Of a DNA stretch of 64,000 nucleotides, positions 11,511 to 23,498 are shown piece after piece (positions within the stretch are counted from its first letter, which is position 1; each line of letters starts with the position of its first letter). Source of the stretch: Nilaparvata lugens (lineage: Eukaryota; Arthropoda; Insecta; Hemiptera; Delphacidae); contig NC_052510.1 in assembly GCF_014356525.2 (NCBI RefSeq), forward strand, positions 58,107,273 to 58,171,272, in the 5' to 3' direction. The position numbers were made by a program, and so were the translations under genes. The notes beneath the pieces are model-generated. The model did no database searches. It worked only from the letters and a program-made list of their open reading frames with translations, and was not told the DNA's origin.

Positions 11511-12532
11511 TTATGTATCAATTTTGATCTTATTCCAGGGACTAAGAAACGAATATGCTTCACGAACACACCCTATAACATAATACGGAAATGCATTATT
11601 GTACGTATAATAATGTTTATAGGTAAATAATGAGTAAATAAGTTCTTTCCTCCGTGATCCTATGCAGGGTACATGTTATACACAATTTAAAATAGCGATC
11701 GAGTCACCGTTAAATCTATAATCTATATGCATATGAATGGCCACTTTATTAGTGGTATCATTTCTCCCGATACAGTTATTAGTACAAAGCATTCTCCATG
11801 GATGGAAAATGAGTTGCGAATCCGTTTAATGGGAGGAGGAGGAGTAGCTATTAATATACAACCCCCCCTCCCCACCGTCACTATCAACATTGATAAACGT
11901 TCAATCGACTCCAATCAATTAATTAATAATGAATGTGTTAATTAATTTAACATACTACCCTTTTACATCGTACCTTTCATCGTATATTGGCCGTAATGTA
12001 TAAACAGCTTAATGAACAGATAGATAAGGCTGGAGCACTACCTTATTTGTATAGCATGAATAATAAGAGGAATCCACCTGAATGTTTATCGAGGAATGCT
12101 CCGTTGAATACTTGATATTCATACACAGACAAACGGCTCTATAAAGTACACTCACTACAATAATTAAGAGCTGGCTTCATGGCTGAATCTATTACTTTGT
12201 TCTACCTCACTTCTATCTTCAGTTCTGTACGTACAAAGGGCTTATCAACTCATCCTATGTGCTCATTTCTCGTTACAGGTAGTGTACTGTGTGAGAGCTT
12301 TGGGCTCCGGCAGTCTGTTTCCAATCTAGACTAATGAATCCAAAATCAAATTATTTGAGTCCTTGAATATAGCACTACACAGAAGGATGAATGAAAATAT
12401 TTGTTTCAGGTCAATACAGTTCCAGTTCATAGTGTATCAGCCTACTTATTCTTCACAATTCAGATTGATGAGAATATGATTATTAATGAACGAAAATCCA
12501 AATTGAATGCTGTATTCCCGGGCTGACAAATA
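11511..12532. other. Non-coding stretch
   Basis: No gene is supported. 11727-11945 is open on both strands, but this is a short overlap containing a (ccccccct) run and has no recognisable motif. 12050-12350 has slightly higher GC without a coherent frame. Confidence 0.4.
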
Positions 12533-13082
12533 ATTTTTTCCTACAGATACTTCGAAAAGTGGCCATTTCTGCACTGTTTGCAGGCCGCAAAGAATCACTT
12601 TTCCGCTCTAGTGCGCAAAGTATTACTTTGCGTACTCCAGATTTGCAGCATGACAACGCAAAATAGTTAGTAGGTTATATGGAGCTCCAGTGCAGGAAAA
12701 TCAAAATTAAGTTGGTAACACTGACTGTGGTCCACGTTATAATATGGCAGTGAAGAGCGGTGACAGTGGTTGCCTTATCATTATGTGCCTTCATTCATTT
12801 AATAATTACGGTATTATTCAATTTTAAATAAATTAAGGTTTTTATTAATAATAAAATTACACAGAAAAACATTTGATGGATTTCAGGGAATTTTACCCAT
12901 GATTACCCACTTTTCATATTCAATGGTAACTGTAGGAAAAATGTAATGTGAAATATGTGTGCAAAGTTCGTTTGCTGCTCTCAAGAAACCATTATTCCGC
13001 ACTCGCCTACGGCTCGTGCGTAAACGTTTCTTTCGGTGCAGCAAACTGTCACTTTGCGCACTAATTGCACAAATAACTATTG
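12533..13082 (+). repeat. Family C element, diverged copy
   Basis: Starts ttttttcctacagatac and ends gcactaattgcacaaataac, in the same orientation as 20927-21466 and 24386-24927. At 12722-12768 it contains a segment (gtggtccacgttataat) matching the mariner-like MITE end, so it may be mosaic. Divergence is clearly higher than between the other two forward copies. Confidence 0.6.
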
Positions 13083-13205
13083 AATAGTAGCGCTCATCGA
13101 ATTTCATCTAGCTGTTTATCCTGTTGGCAATGTTTGCAGTAGCAGAAGTCTTCAGGGTGATTTACAGCATTCAATTGGGATATTCGTTCAATAAGAATGA
13201 AATAA
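13083..13205 (-). repeat. Relict of the SINE/foldback repeat at 29730
   Basis: The words tagcgctcatcgaatttc, catctagctgttt and gcagtagcagaagtcttc, in this order, match the outer right arm of 29961-30119. The tRNA-like part is missing here. Confidence 0.5.
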
Positions 13206-13254
13206 TGAGTTTATTGCCAAATACAAGTCATATTTTTACAAATAAAAATAATCA

Positions 13255-13420
13255 TTGAATTACAATAGTTTTTGGCGTGACTGGGAAAAAAAGCCTTGAG
13301 CTCCAGCCACGAGTTCTAAAAATGAGAAATACATTTTTTAATCTTATAACAGCAGTACAAAAATGATACAATTCTGTTGGTGTATGATAAACTATGGATG
13401 TTGAATTTTATAATATTATT
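13255..13420 (+). repeat. Dispersed repeat shared with 28205-28380
   Basis: The stretch acaatagtttttggcgtgac, then cacgagttctaaaaatgag, then gttggtgtatgataaact is the reverse complement of the block at 28205-28380 with modest divergence. Two copies in opposite orientation about 15 kb apart. Confidence 0.5.
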
Positions 13421-13739
13421 GATTCATTGGGATTTGATTAATTGCAATATCTTAGTAATTCTCATCTGTAGAATATAAAGATACTATAATTCCTTCCCTA
13501 TATGAGAAAGATTATTTATTTTAATTTATAATAAATATAATTATTATAAATCTTATTATACTATAAATCTCTATAATATTGTACTGACTCCTTGATTCAA
13601 TATTATATATAATAAATATTATTCATACTACTTGATGTTGTCAATACCACAGATTTATTGAAACAATTTGACAAAACAGTTTCCGTTATTACACCACTGA
13701 CAATCTCTAGTGAAATGAAAGCTTGAACATTGAGCATCA

Positions 13740-14112
13740 GAATGTAGTGTGGGTAAAGCCCTACGATTGGGCTTCGACTGTCGACCAATAGAGGCCGAGC
13801 TCTACTGCCATTGGCCGAGACAAGACACTCTCAAGTATTCCAAATATGGTCATTGGAACTGTCAGGCAACAATCGAAAGAAATAAGCTTAGGAACTTACA
13901 AAACCAAGTTGATGATATGAGAAAGAATGGAAGAATAAGAATATTTTTAGATAGTGATTTGGTGTAGAAATTGAAATGGACATAACCTATATATAGACTA
14001 ATATTTGGACAATTTGAAACTAAATTAGGAAATTGAAGAAGTTTTGGGCAATAGCCTGTTTTTTCTCTTCCGTTCATTGTATTGTTTTTGCTAACCTAAT
14101 AAATAAATAAAT
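13740..14112 (+). repeat. Probable LINE 3' end with (aaat)n tail
   Basis: Ends attgtattgtttttgctaac followed by ctaataaataaataaata, the layout of a non-LTR 3' untranslated region and simple-repeat tail. The frame at 13749-13967 contains a plausible end-of-protein stretch (ERNKLRNLQNQVDDMRKNGR) but no reverse transcriptase motif. It is probably the tail of a retroelement and not a host gene. Confidence 0.4.
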
Positions 14113-14830
14113 ATACTATTTAGCAAACATCACAACTCCTCAAAAACCAATATTCAATCCAATTCAAAAATATCTCTATTCCTTTTTAAAAATCAATATG
14201 ATTCACAATCTGTCAGCTCTACATACGGCGTAAATCTAGGTCCAGTGTCGATATACCTATCATCAAATTTTGGGTTGAGATCGATTTTATGTTATTTCAA
14301 TTACAAAATCACAAAAATCAAACGACAATCACTATTGTTTTTGAAATAAACGAAGTTCGAAGTAGCATAATTTTGCATGCATTCAACCTATATCATGTCA
14401 GTCATGCTGTTTTTAAACAAGGTCGATACAGTACTCATAGATGTACTGATCTGATCCCTAATCCCTTCCGGCATATTATTGCTATTGAAAAGCAAAAACC
14501 TAATGTCTCAACCTATGTTTTACCTTAGAAACATTAATAAACATATCTCAATCTGGATCCTAGCCCCTTCCAGCATATTGCAATCCCAAACAACTAGGCA
14601 CTGGACCTAGACTTTACTAGACTTTAGCCCTACATACTCTTACAAGAAACTCCTACCATTATAAGAATAATATTTTTGAATAATAAAAACCTCAAACAAG
14701 TAACAGTTGAAAACAAATCAAATAGAAAATAATCCTCAGAAATTTGGAATTCTATTTCTATTCATAATTGGAATATATTCATAATTAATAATCCTATTTC
14801 TAATCATAATTGTGATTCATTGCTCATTAC
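14113..14830. other. Non-coding AT-rich stretch
   Basis: Short frames only. Words such as gatccctaatcccttccggc and gatcctagccccttccagc recur at about 14453 and 14556, a weak direct repeat of about 100 bp spacing. Confidence 0.35.
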
Positions 14831-15027
14831 TGATGCCCACAGCATGTTTTAATGTTGCAAGTTGCGACATGAGGCTGAATTTTGGAGGGGATTTTTGGAA
14901 AAAACTAGGGAAAAGGGGGGGGGGATTTTTCAATACACAGTTTTTAGGTACCTAAATGGATACCAACTTTTGAGAATTTTGGGGGGGAATTTTGCGACAT
15001 GGACCATTGGGTGGATGGGCACCCCTG
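14831..15027 (+). mobile_element. hAT-like MITE, copy 2
   Basis: Aligned over its length to 2849-3037, with the same internal words (gttgcgacatgaggctgaat, ggggattttt). The right TIR tgggcacccctg is intact but the left one is eroded to ctgatgccca. Flanks ctcattac and ctcattgg look like an 8-bp target duplication with two mismatches. Confidence 0.7.
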
Positions 15028-16379
15028 CTCATTGGTGATACCCCATGATATTACACTGTCACATGACAATATTCACACTCATCATCATTTACCGTAATTT
15101 ACCTTATCATTTATCTATCAAAGCCTCGCATTACTGTTGGTTATACCACCCTCGTTTCAATAACAGCAGAATGACAGAGGACATAAGGCTAGCATCTTGA
15201 GTTCTAGCTCATTACCGTCAACTGAAGAAGCTTTTGGAACATTGTCTCTCAGTGCAGATGATATACAAGCAGATGATAATGCAAGTTACCCCTCTGTTCT
15301 GTAGGCTCGTTACTAATGAGTTGACATTAGATTTCAGTTTTCTTTGTTCCCTACAAAAGAAGAATTCGGCATAAAAGATTGTTCCTGCTCCGAACAACGT
15401 TGTGTAAGATCCTCTCCATGCTGGAAACACCGATTCACAGGTGTTCTTGTTGGCATGCTGATCTATTGTGACTGTGGAGTATTTCGTAACAGCGTCAATA
15501 TACAGTAATAACAGCTTGAGAGCATTTTGAATTATTTGACTAATGATAAGTATTTTTTTGTATTTTAAGATGGTACAATGTTTTGTAATATTTTATGTTG
15601 TGCGGAATAAATTATTTTTTGAATTGAAAAAGAAAATAAATGAATAATTAATTCGTCAAGATTTACAAGATCGAAAGCTTGATATAAATGAATATGGATG
15701 CATTGATACATTTTTTTTGCAAATCTCTTCATAAAGTTTTGAAAAATTACAGTTCACAGTTTGTTGCAATATTTTTATTCATTTCGGTTTTCAATCTAAT
15801 TAAACTCTAAATTTAGGTTTGTAACTATATATTTCTAGACTCGGAATTTGATTCAAAGTGAAGCAACATAACCTACCTTTTAGACATTGTCTTACTACTA
15901 TCACAAACAGTTTTGGGCTAGGCCTGTTGGTCCTTTTCTAATCACATATTTGATTTGTGCATTGGTAAATGTAAATAAAAAATTAATCAATTAATTAATT
16001 AGAATGAAAACCGTACAGCCAAGATATCGGTAAAATTGATGAATATATGATTTAGAAATACAATTAATAGGAATGGTATTTCAATTTTGAAACTATTTAC
16101 GAAGACATTTCTAATATTTAGTATCATTTTTTTGTCATGGCACAAATTAATGCAAAAATAACACTTTTTTATGTTGCTTGCGATTTGTATTATTTGAAGC
16201 TAATTCAAGTATTTTTTGGCTTGGGCAAAAATTATTCTCGCTTGAAAATGAAACATTTTCTTATGAATAAGACCGATCCCATGTTGAGTTTCTTCTCATA
16301 TTAGTATTTCAATGAACATTTCAAGTTGAGAGTGAAAAGTAAATTTCATGATAATATTGAATCAGATATCCAATGATAG
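15028..16379. other. Non-coding stretch
   Basis: 15218-15430 is open on the - strand for 70 codons but has no recognisable motif. The rest is AT-rich with short homopolymers. No gene or clear element boundaries are visible. Confidence 0.35.
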
Positions 16380-16600
16380 CTATAGTGTGGTCCACCTTAT
16401 AATGGCAGTGGATGAAGATAGAAGAATAGCGATGCCGATTCTCTGCATTAATTAATTATATTTCTATACTGTCAAAAACATAATTGTCATCGTTGTGGAC
16501 CTTGAAAAGGATAGTACTTCCGGCTTTGTCGAATGATAGACAAGGATAGCAAAACCAAAGTTGATCAAATACTGTCATTATAACGTGGACCTCACTATAG
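16380..16600. mobile_element. Mariner-like MITE
   Basis: A 221-bp element. The left end ctatagtgtggtccacctta and the right end (reverse complement ctatagtgaggtccacgtta) form a 28-bp imperfect terminal inverted repeat ending in ataatggcag / ataatgacag. TIRs beginning ctatag with a TA at the edge suggest a Tc1/mariner-type non-autonomous element. Fragments of the same end occur at about 900-940 and 12725. Confidence 0.65.
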
Positions 16601-17560
16601 TTGATCAAATAACAAAATGGAACTAGAGACTTCTGCTACTGCGAATATAGACTGAAGATCTAAATATCAGAAGAAATTTCTTGAATTAAACCGTCAAAAA
16701 ACAATTTCATAAAATAAATTACAAATGACACTCCCGTCATAAATCAGAGTATACAGTGTATTAAATATCAGTATTACACGTCGATGGATAATGAACAAGA
16801 CTGATGATGAAATGAAAGATTATATATTTTTCCAATTTTCGCATTCGGGTTGAATGACATTATTAGCGTTATGTAGACATCGTAGAATCATTTGTCATGT
16901 ACATTTCTCTCCATCGTGAACACAGTAAAAATAGAAACAACATTGTTTCTTAACTCTGTGAACATGGTCATGAGGTAGCGCAGTCCCAATCTCATTTCTC
17001 ATATCAAATCACGTCTTCTGAGTGAACATGACATCACTGTGATTCGAACTTTTCATTTCACGCTAATCTGACTTGACAAAAACCAAGTAGGTACTCAGCA
17101 GACTGTAATTACAGTGTATTTACAGACTGTAATTACAATGTAGTGAGCTCGTATCATTACAATTGTGTTGTCGTGACTCCCCTATTAAGTCATCACTTTC
17201 AAATTATACCGGGACATATTAGTGATATGCAGTGTTACCAACCTTTGTCACATCAGAGCTCTTGCATCATAATATACTTAGCCTAGCAACCTAATACAAT
17301 GACATCGATATGAGTTCAACGTTCTTAGCTCATTACCTGGCGGTCCTATGCTCAAATCCTTATCTAATCACTATCTTTTCTTTTGAAAATGACGAAAATT
17401 TCCTGTCCCAAATGTGGTTTATTCAGTCTTCATGACTGGAATTATTGTCGTAGCTGAATCACTATTTTCATGTAGCTTTCAATAGAGCTGACCCTAATAA
17501 CAATGGTATTGGAATGAGTTGGTCAATCTTGTTTTTTTATATTGGATGTTTGACAGATAG
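16601..17560. other. Non-coding stretch
   Basis: No frame over 60 codons. A small tandem duplication, cagactgtaattacagtgta then cagactgtaattacaatgta, lies at about 17099-17142. Confidence 0.4.
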
Positions 17561-18300
17561 TCCAGTCAACGAAAGATTATAGAGGGAAAAGTTTGGAACA
17601 CAATTTTCAACTCCACAGCTCTTTTAAGGATAGTAAGAGGATTAACATATCAAAAATCCTCACCCCTACCCACTGTGCTAAAGGGGTGGGGGTGGTTTGA
17701 AAGTACCATTTTTTCATTTTTCATTTTTTTTTTCGTATATATCTTGGAAACTATGCATTTTATGAACATCTAAATTCTATGCAACATTGAAGCTTACAAA
17801 ATTACCAACACGTTTTGTAATTTACATTTTTTTCCATAGCTCTCATAGTTTCTGAGATATCCGCTCTTGATGGTGAGACATTTTTTGAAAAAACACTTTT
17901 GCCTCCAATTTTTTCATCTTTCCGACCTTTATATTTCTGATCGATTGATGAAAAAAATCCGTGCTGATTATGAGCTGATAAAGCATCAAATTATCTTCAA
18001 TTTTATGTATATTTTCACTATTTTACACATTTCCCTACGACTGTTGCAGGAGTTCTAGTGTTGAGAGTGAAATTTTCTATTCAGCAACAATAGATCAGTT
18101 GACAATGGAATTTGGAGGGAATGTTTGGAACACAATTTTCGACTCTGCAGCTTTGTTTAGACTAGTTTGGAGGTGAGCATATAAAAAAATCCCAACCCCT
18201 ATATTATTTGAGTTATTCAAATTCAAAAAGGCAGTGCAATAGAAATGACTTGATGGAAATCTGTTTTTGTATGGGAACAAACATAATGTTCGATGTTATT
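17561..18300. repeat. Probable interspersed repeat (two related halves)
   Basis: The segment tttggaacacaattttcaac followed by ccacagct at 17590 recurs as tttggaacacaattttcgac followed by ctgcagct at 18123, each followed by a gttt/gagg word and caaccc-type sequence. A duplicated or two-copy element is likely. The frames here are not conserved between halves. Confidence 0.4.
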
Positions 18301-18949
18301 TGTATGTTTTAAAAGGATAATTCCACTGGGTTACGAAATATCCATATTTACTTTTTTCAAGATTACCTTGAGGACTCCAATTATGGAGTATAAAAAGTCA
18401 GGTCAATAATTTTACATAATACATAATCAACAATTCTATCAAAATTCGGGAAAGGTACAAATTCCTAAATTTCAAAGTGTTCCTTCCCCAATCATTCATA
18501 GTTGAGAATGATATTGTATGTATAAATAGATGAATAGATAAACGTTAAAATACTTCAACACTCCTTATTCTCAACTGTTTCTTGAAATTCATTGTCTAAA
18601 ATATAATTAAAAAAGGGTACTCAATTATTTATTGTTATCAATTTCTCAAGTAGTACTAAAATAATTCTCGTATTCACCAATTTTTTCCAATCTCATCAAT
18701 TATTATTCTATTTAGTCGTGAGAAGAATCTGGACTTCGAGGAATAAAACCATCTCACATCCATATTGAATAATGAATTTTATTTCCACCATGAAGAAAAA
18801 ATGAACATCGTATTGCTCTTGGTATTGGATTATGAGTATAAACTCTCTTCAACCAGGGGTTTTCTTGATTCAAAAAATAATTTTTCGCCACACTTGGATG
18901 TAATGAGCTGGTTTACGTGCGTCATATGGAGGCCGAAAGTGATTGTTTT

Positions 18950-19010
18950 CCGACCAGGCCGGTAAAACTTTACGGCCCTAGGGCTGTAAAATGACCTTGA
19001 ATAACAGCTG
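18950..19010. repeat. Short imperfect palindrome
   Basis: Sequence around ccggtaaaactttacggcc followed by ctagggctgtaaaatgacc is partly self-complementary (about 18958-18994). Function unknown. Confidence 0.3.
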
Positions 19011-19730
19011 ATCGTGTCCGATCCCGATCTCACAAAAATCATAGAGAGATAATCTCATAACGACTGTAATAATCTATATAATTATGTATCGTGAATCACG
19101 GTATTATGTCTATAATATATTTTATAAATTACTGTTTAATAATTTATATTTATTGTGTTTTTGATATCAAACAATGAATACAATGGCTGCATTGTCCATT
19201 GTCAGAAAGGTACGTATCGCAAGTATTTAAAAGTGAAGAATCGAATTTGAAATCAAAGTACAATAATTGTATCAATATTTAAAAGTGAGGTAGAGTAATA
19301 ATTGTTTCTTTTTTATTATCGAATTCCACTTCTTAATGCAATACAATCACCTATAATAACAAGAAAATACAGCAGAGATCTGAAGTTTAAGGTAAGCCTA
19401 CTGGTGAAACTCAGCCTTGACTAAAAAATTCCTAGTAATTTTTCCGTAATTCATTATTAAAACTTTTAGATAATTTTTCTTTAATATTGAACCATATAGA
19501 GAAAACATTAGGCCCACTCAAGATTGAATCTTCGAATGTTTTCTCTATGATTTCAGAGCAATATTTTGTTGTGAAAATGCCGGCAAAACGGCTTCAAATT
19601 AATATGCCGCTATACACTATATTAAATATAGTAGCCTACATACGTTACCTGACTTAATTCAGAGTGAAAATTTTATTGTGAAACAGATAATAATATTAAT
19701 TTTAATAATATAAGTCATGAGCCAAAGTCT

Positions 19731-19806
19731 GTTGTACCTTTGACTATAGAAAGAACCTTCTTCTATAGAAAGAACAACCTTCTTTCTATAGTCAAAGGTT
19801 GTACGC
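19731..19806. repeat. Hairpin
   Basis: The left arm gtacctttgactatagaaag pairs with the right arm ctttctatagtcaaaggt, with a short loop containing a partial third copy (cttctatagaaagaac). Arms are about 23 bp, near perfect. Confidence 0.6.
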
Positions 19807-19871
19807 TTTTTAGAAGTCTAGTTTACAGTATTACGTGTATGCTAAGAGTTATCAGTCAGGCCTCTTCCTTC

Positions 19872-19977
19872 AAAAATACCCTATAGCCGAGAGCGTTAAG
19901 GCGTAACACAACTGAACTCAGCTCAGTGAATAACAAATGCGATCTAGGTTCGAATCTCGGTCAATGCCTTTTTTTTT
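19872..19977 (+). repeat. tRNA-like sequence / SINE head
   Basis: An A-box-like tagccgagagcgttaagg (19883) and a perfect B-box ggttcgaatc (19947) at tRNA-like spacing, followed by a run of nine T (19969-19977), a pol III terminator. The A-box context resembles tRNA-Leu/Ser with a long variable arm. I cannot fold a convincing acceptor stem, so a SINE 5' region or tRNA pseudogene is preferred over a working tRNA. Confidence 0.5.
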
Positions 19978-20259
19978 GTCGATGAATTTCGACTTTTATT
20001 AGCTATTTTTTATATTAGTTACCATAATTTAAATTTCAATCAATTTTTTAGATACATTTTGAGACAAAACTGTGAAATATGCAATTATATTAATTTTTTC
20101 ATCACATTATTTCAAAATAGTAATGAAAATTCTATTCATCCATCTATCCATGAGATATTGCACCGGGCGCAAAGCGCGAGCTATAAAAATTCAAACAATT
20201 ATTCGAAATATTAATAGTATAAAAATATGGTCACTATTGTAAATTATTAATTAGTAATA

Positions 20260-20665
20260 CAGTAGCCTCTCTCTTATCCGGACTCATCGGGACTGAGGCC
20301 AGTCCGGATAACGTTTTTTCCGGTTAAACCAACGTTCCCTAAAAGTCGTTAAATTGGTACGCATATTTTGTAGTTTATAAGCCAATAATGACTTTTACGT
20401 AAAAATAATAAAACTAGACGCTTTATTATGATATCTGTGAACACAAAACACAAGAAAATAGTTAGTTGCTAAGCCTTTTTACATTTGAAATATTTAAAAC
20501 CAAACAGCCATTATGATTCGTGGCAGGTGCAGAAGTACTGTACAGTCCGGTTGAACCGATGTGCTGATGATTATTTTCCGGTTAAAGAGATGTCACTTCC
20601 GTGGAGTGTAGTCCGGTTAAACCGATGTCCAGTTAAAAGGTGTCCGGTTAAGAGAGAGGCTACTG
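20260..20665. mobile_element. Pogo/Tigger-like MITE
   Basis: A 406-bp element with terminal inverted repeats starting cagtagcctctctcttatcc and, on the other strand, cagtagcctctctcttaacc. It is flanked by TA on both sides (20258-20259 and 20666-20667). The cagtag...tta-ccgga TIR and TA target are typical of pogo/Tigger elements (established knowledge). Subterminal ccggttaaaccgatgtcc-type motifs recur inside. The internal frame of 85 codons is not a transposase. Confidence 0.75.
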
Positions 20666-20779
20666 TATTGAAATTAATTGACAGTAAAAGTTGTCATAAC
20701 CAAGATTCAAACTATCAAAATAGGCTGTTTGAATTTTATTAATTTTTCAATTTCTTATAAATATTGGGAAGTTTTTTTT

Positions 20780-20926
20780 TGGTGTGGCGAAAAATAGCGT
20801 TCGCAACACGGGCAAAAATGTTTTTCCGGCTCTCGAACGCTTCAAGTTCTCGACTTCGTCTCGAACTTGAAAACCACGATCTCGAGCCGGAAAACGTACA
20901 TTTTCGACCCTAGGTGCGAAATATAC
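20780..20926. repeat. Palindromic repeat
   Basis: Nested self-complementary blocks: ttccggctctcgaa versus ctcgagccggaa, and ttcaagttctcgac versus gtctcgaacttgaa. It directly precedes the family C copy at 20927 with no gap. Confidence 0.55.
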
Positions 20927-21466
20927 TATTTCCTACAGTTACGTTGAAAAGTGGCCTTTGCTGCACTGATTACAGAACGCAAAGAATCACTTTTCCGCTC
21001 TAGTGCGGGAAAAATTTTTCTGCACTCCAGATTTGCAACATGGCAACGCAAAATACTTAGTAGGTTATATGGAGCAACAGTGCAGCAAAATCAAAATGAA
21101 GTTGGTAACAGTGACTGCTGTGGCTGCTATAGTGAGCAGAGGTGCAACGAAGCACAACGCGCTAATTATTATTCATTATATATTATAACCAAGGACAACG
21201 AGGACTTTAGGATTTTAGGATTAAGGTTTTTATCAATAATAAAATTACACAGAAAAACATATGATGGATTTCAGGCAATTTTACCCATAATTACCCACTT
21301 TTCATATTCAATGGTAACTGTAGGAAAAACCTAATGTGAAATACGTGCGCAAAGTTCCTCTGCTGCACTCAAGAAACCATTCCGCCCTCGCCTACGGCTC
21401 GGGCGTAAACGTTTCTTTCGATGCAGCAAACTGCCACTTTGCGCACTAGTTGCACAAATAACTATT
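20927..21466 (+). repeat. Family C element
   Basis: About 540 bp, nearly identical to 24386-24927, with only a handful of substitutions visible in the shared frames. It opens tttcctacagttac and contains the inverse, gtaactgtaggaaaaa, at about 21313-21330, so a sub-element of about 400 bp has its own inverted ends. The tail continues to gcgcactagttgcacaaata. Frames of 127 and 61 codons are conserved between the two copies only because the DNA is, and have no motif. Confidence 0.75.
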
Positions 21467-22890
21467 ATACTCCAGTATAATAATTTTATCATCTATCACT
21501 TCTGATAATCTGAAACAAGAGAAGTTTTAGAGTTCACTGGTTATCCTTTCCACTCCTATCAATGATATTTCAAAGTTGAAAAAAGGTGCCATAACTTATT
21601 TGAAAATCGAAGACAAATCTTCTTTTAAGCTTACCTCCATCTTCCAAGTTTACTAAATTTACGATAATGATAATATCATCATAATTATCAAATGATAAGG
21701 CTAGAATTAATTATTCTCACATTATGCCATGACGATCACACATAACACTACGTATTCCTCCAATTATCAGCACAATCAATGAAATAGTGACCGTTCAGAA
21801 TGAATAATTCAGATTTGAAACGATGACCATTCCTCAGCCGTGGCAAATCATCTCTTGAAAGTCAAACCATACCAGTAATTAGCGGTTTGATGGAGCAATA
21901 AAATTGTCTTCATAACTTTCACCCTCTCTCTTACTCTAATCCTACTCTCCATCTTCCTTCTTCATCGCACTGGAGGGTCTTCAACAAATTGTTGTGCATA
22001 ATATTCAAGTCCAAATCAACTTCAGTTGTTATTTGTGTGGAATTTATTCAAGCAGATCCCACGTGTCACGATATATCTTATGAAATATTAATTCCAGCAG
22101 TAGTTCTGTGCTAAGCCTTGGCTGACAGTGCTTTCAAATAAATACAACACGTTTAAAATGATACTGGAGAGAGACAAGCTGGCAATGTATTTGAAAAGAT
22201 ATAAATGGCTATTCTATAACGCTCCCTTGCATTTAGTGGACACTGTAATATGTCAGTGAACAAAAAACAAACCATCCAACAATCTTCATTGCGTTTTAAT
22301 TCTTGTTCTCTCTTCCACTCACTCTTCTCATTGATCTATTTCTCACACCTGCTCACTCTTTCTCGTTTTATTTTACCTGCAGTTATTATTTCTGATGTAC
22401 TACCCTCATTTGAAATAATTTATCGGGCAGGATAGAATAAAAGAGAAGTATTTCTATCGACCAACAAAAATACCAAAGTACATTTTAGAATATTATGATA
22501 TGAGTAGTTTTATTGAGGAAAAGATATCAAGGTAGGTGCATTTCAGGCGTGTGACTAAATGTCATTTAGGATGCCTGTATTATTTTCTTTGACTTTTGCC
22601 ATCCATTTTGAATAATTACATGAACATTTCTAATATTATCTCATTCATGACATTCCTATATTGATCACAAGCGGAATGAGTCTCTCCAAGAAGGGTTCTA
22701 ATTTTTAGAAGTGAAGACAATTATAATTCCAAATATTTGAAGACTCTCTGATTTATTGAGAATAGAGTTGCAGTCATAAGATTGGATAGTTGATGGTCAA
22801 ATAACTTTGATCCGATTGTGATCTTGAAAAGATTTTATATGTTCATAATTGATGAAAGATACTTTGAGATATCAAACATTGAGCATTGTG
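21467..22890. other. Non-coding stretch
   Basis: AT-rich; the longest frame is 61 codons with no motif. No repeat found elsewhere in the window. Confidence 0.4.
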
Positions 22891-23060
22891 TGATATCATA
22901 ACATCCTTTGGACAACATTAACTTTTTATCAAAATTTTTGAAGAGAAATAGTACAGGCTTAGCCTAGTTTTTCCTTCAATGTCATAATTATATTATGATT
23001 GTAGTATTTTGTACAATAAATGAATGAATGAATGAATGAATAAATGAATAAATGAAATGA
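22891..23060 (+). repeat. Retroelement 3' tail with (aatg)n
   Basis: The block tttggacaacatta, gaagagaaatagtacaggct and ttatgattgtagtattttg ends in aataaatgaatgaatgaatg. The same body lies at 27303-27430 without the tail. This is the typical 3' end of a LINE or SINE with a simple-repeat tail. Confidence 0.55.
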
Positions 23061-23498
23061 GAATCCTTCGAATCTCATTGATAGGAAATTGTAAGAATGA
23101 CATTCTTCAAAATTTCAAGAACATGGAGATTCTACTCTGAATGAAAGATAGAATGAATGAAGAGTAAATGACGGTTAAAGAATGATAAAATCTTTGAAAA
23201 GCTATTCTTCTTTGAAACTCCCGGCATATTACCACCTGTCAGAATCACAGTCAGTGACCGGTACAGTTAAAATATAATCCCTAAGAGTTCTTACAGGACT
23301 GTTCTCACTCAGCTGGCTGAGCGAGTTTGAATAGTACAATTTGAACATATTGAAATAATATTCTCACTATATTGAAGACGTTTCTCCAATGATGGATTTA
23401 TGCAGGCCCAAATTCAGATTCATTGATTTGTTCCAACTATGTTTTTATCCATAGTACTATATTTATAGAAGTGCAGTTATATATTTATATGTGAAGCA

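Noticed and set aside
20951..21334. A 127-codon frame conserved with 24412-24795
   Set aside because: Both lie in nearly identical copies of family C; conservation is of the DNA repeat, and no protein motif or ATG-based context supports a gene.
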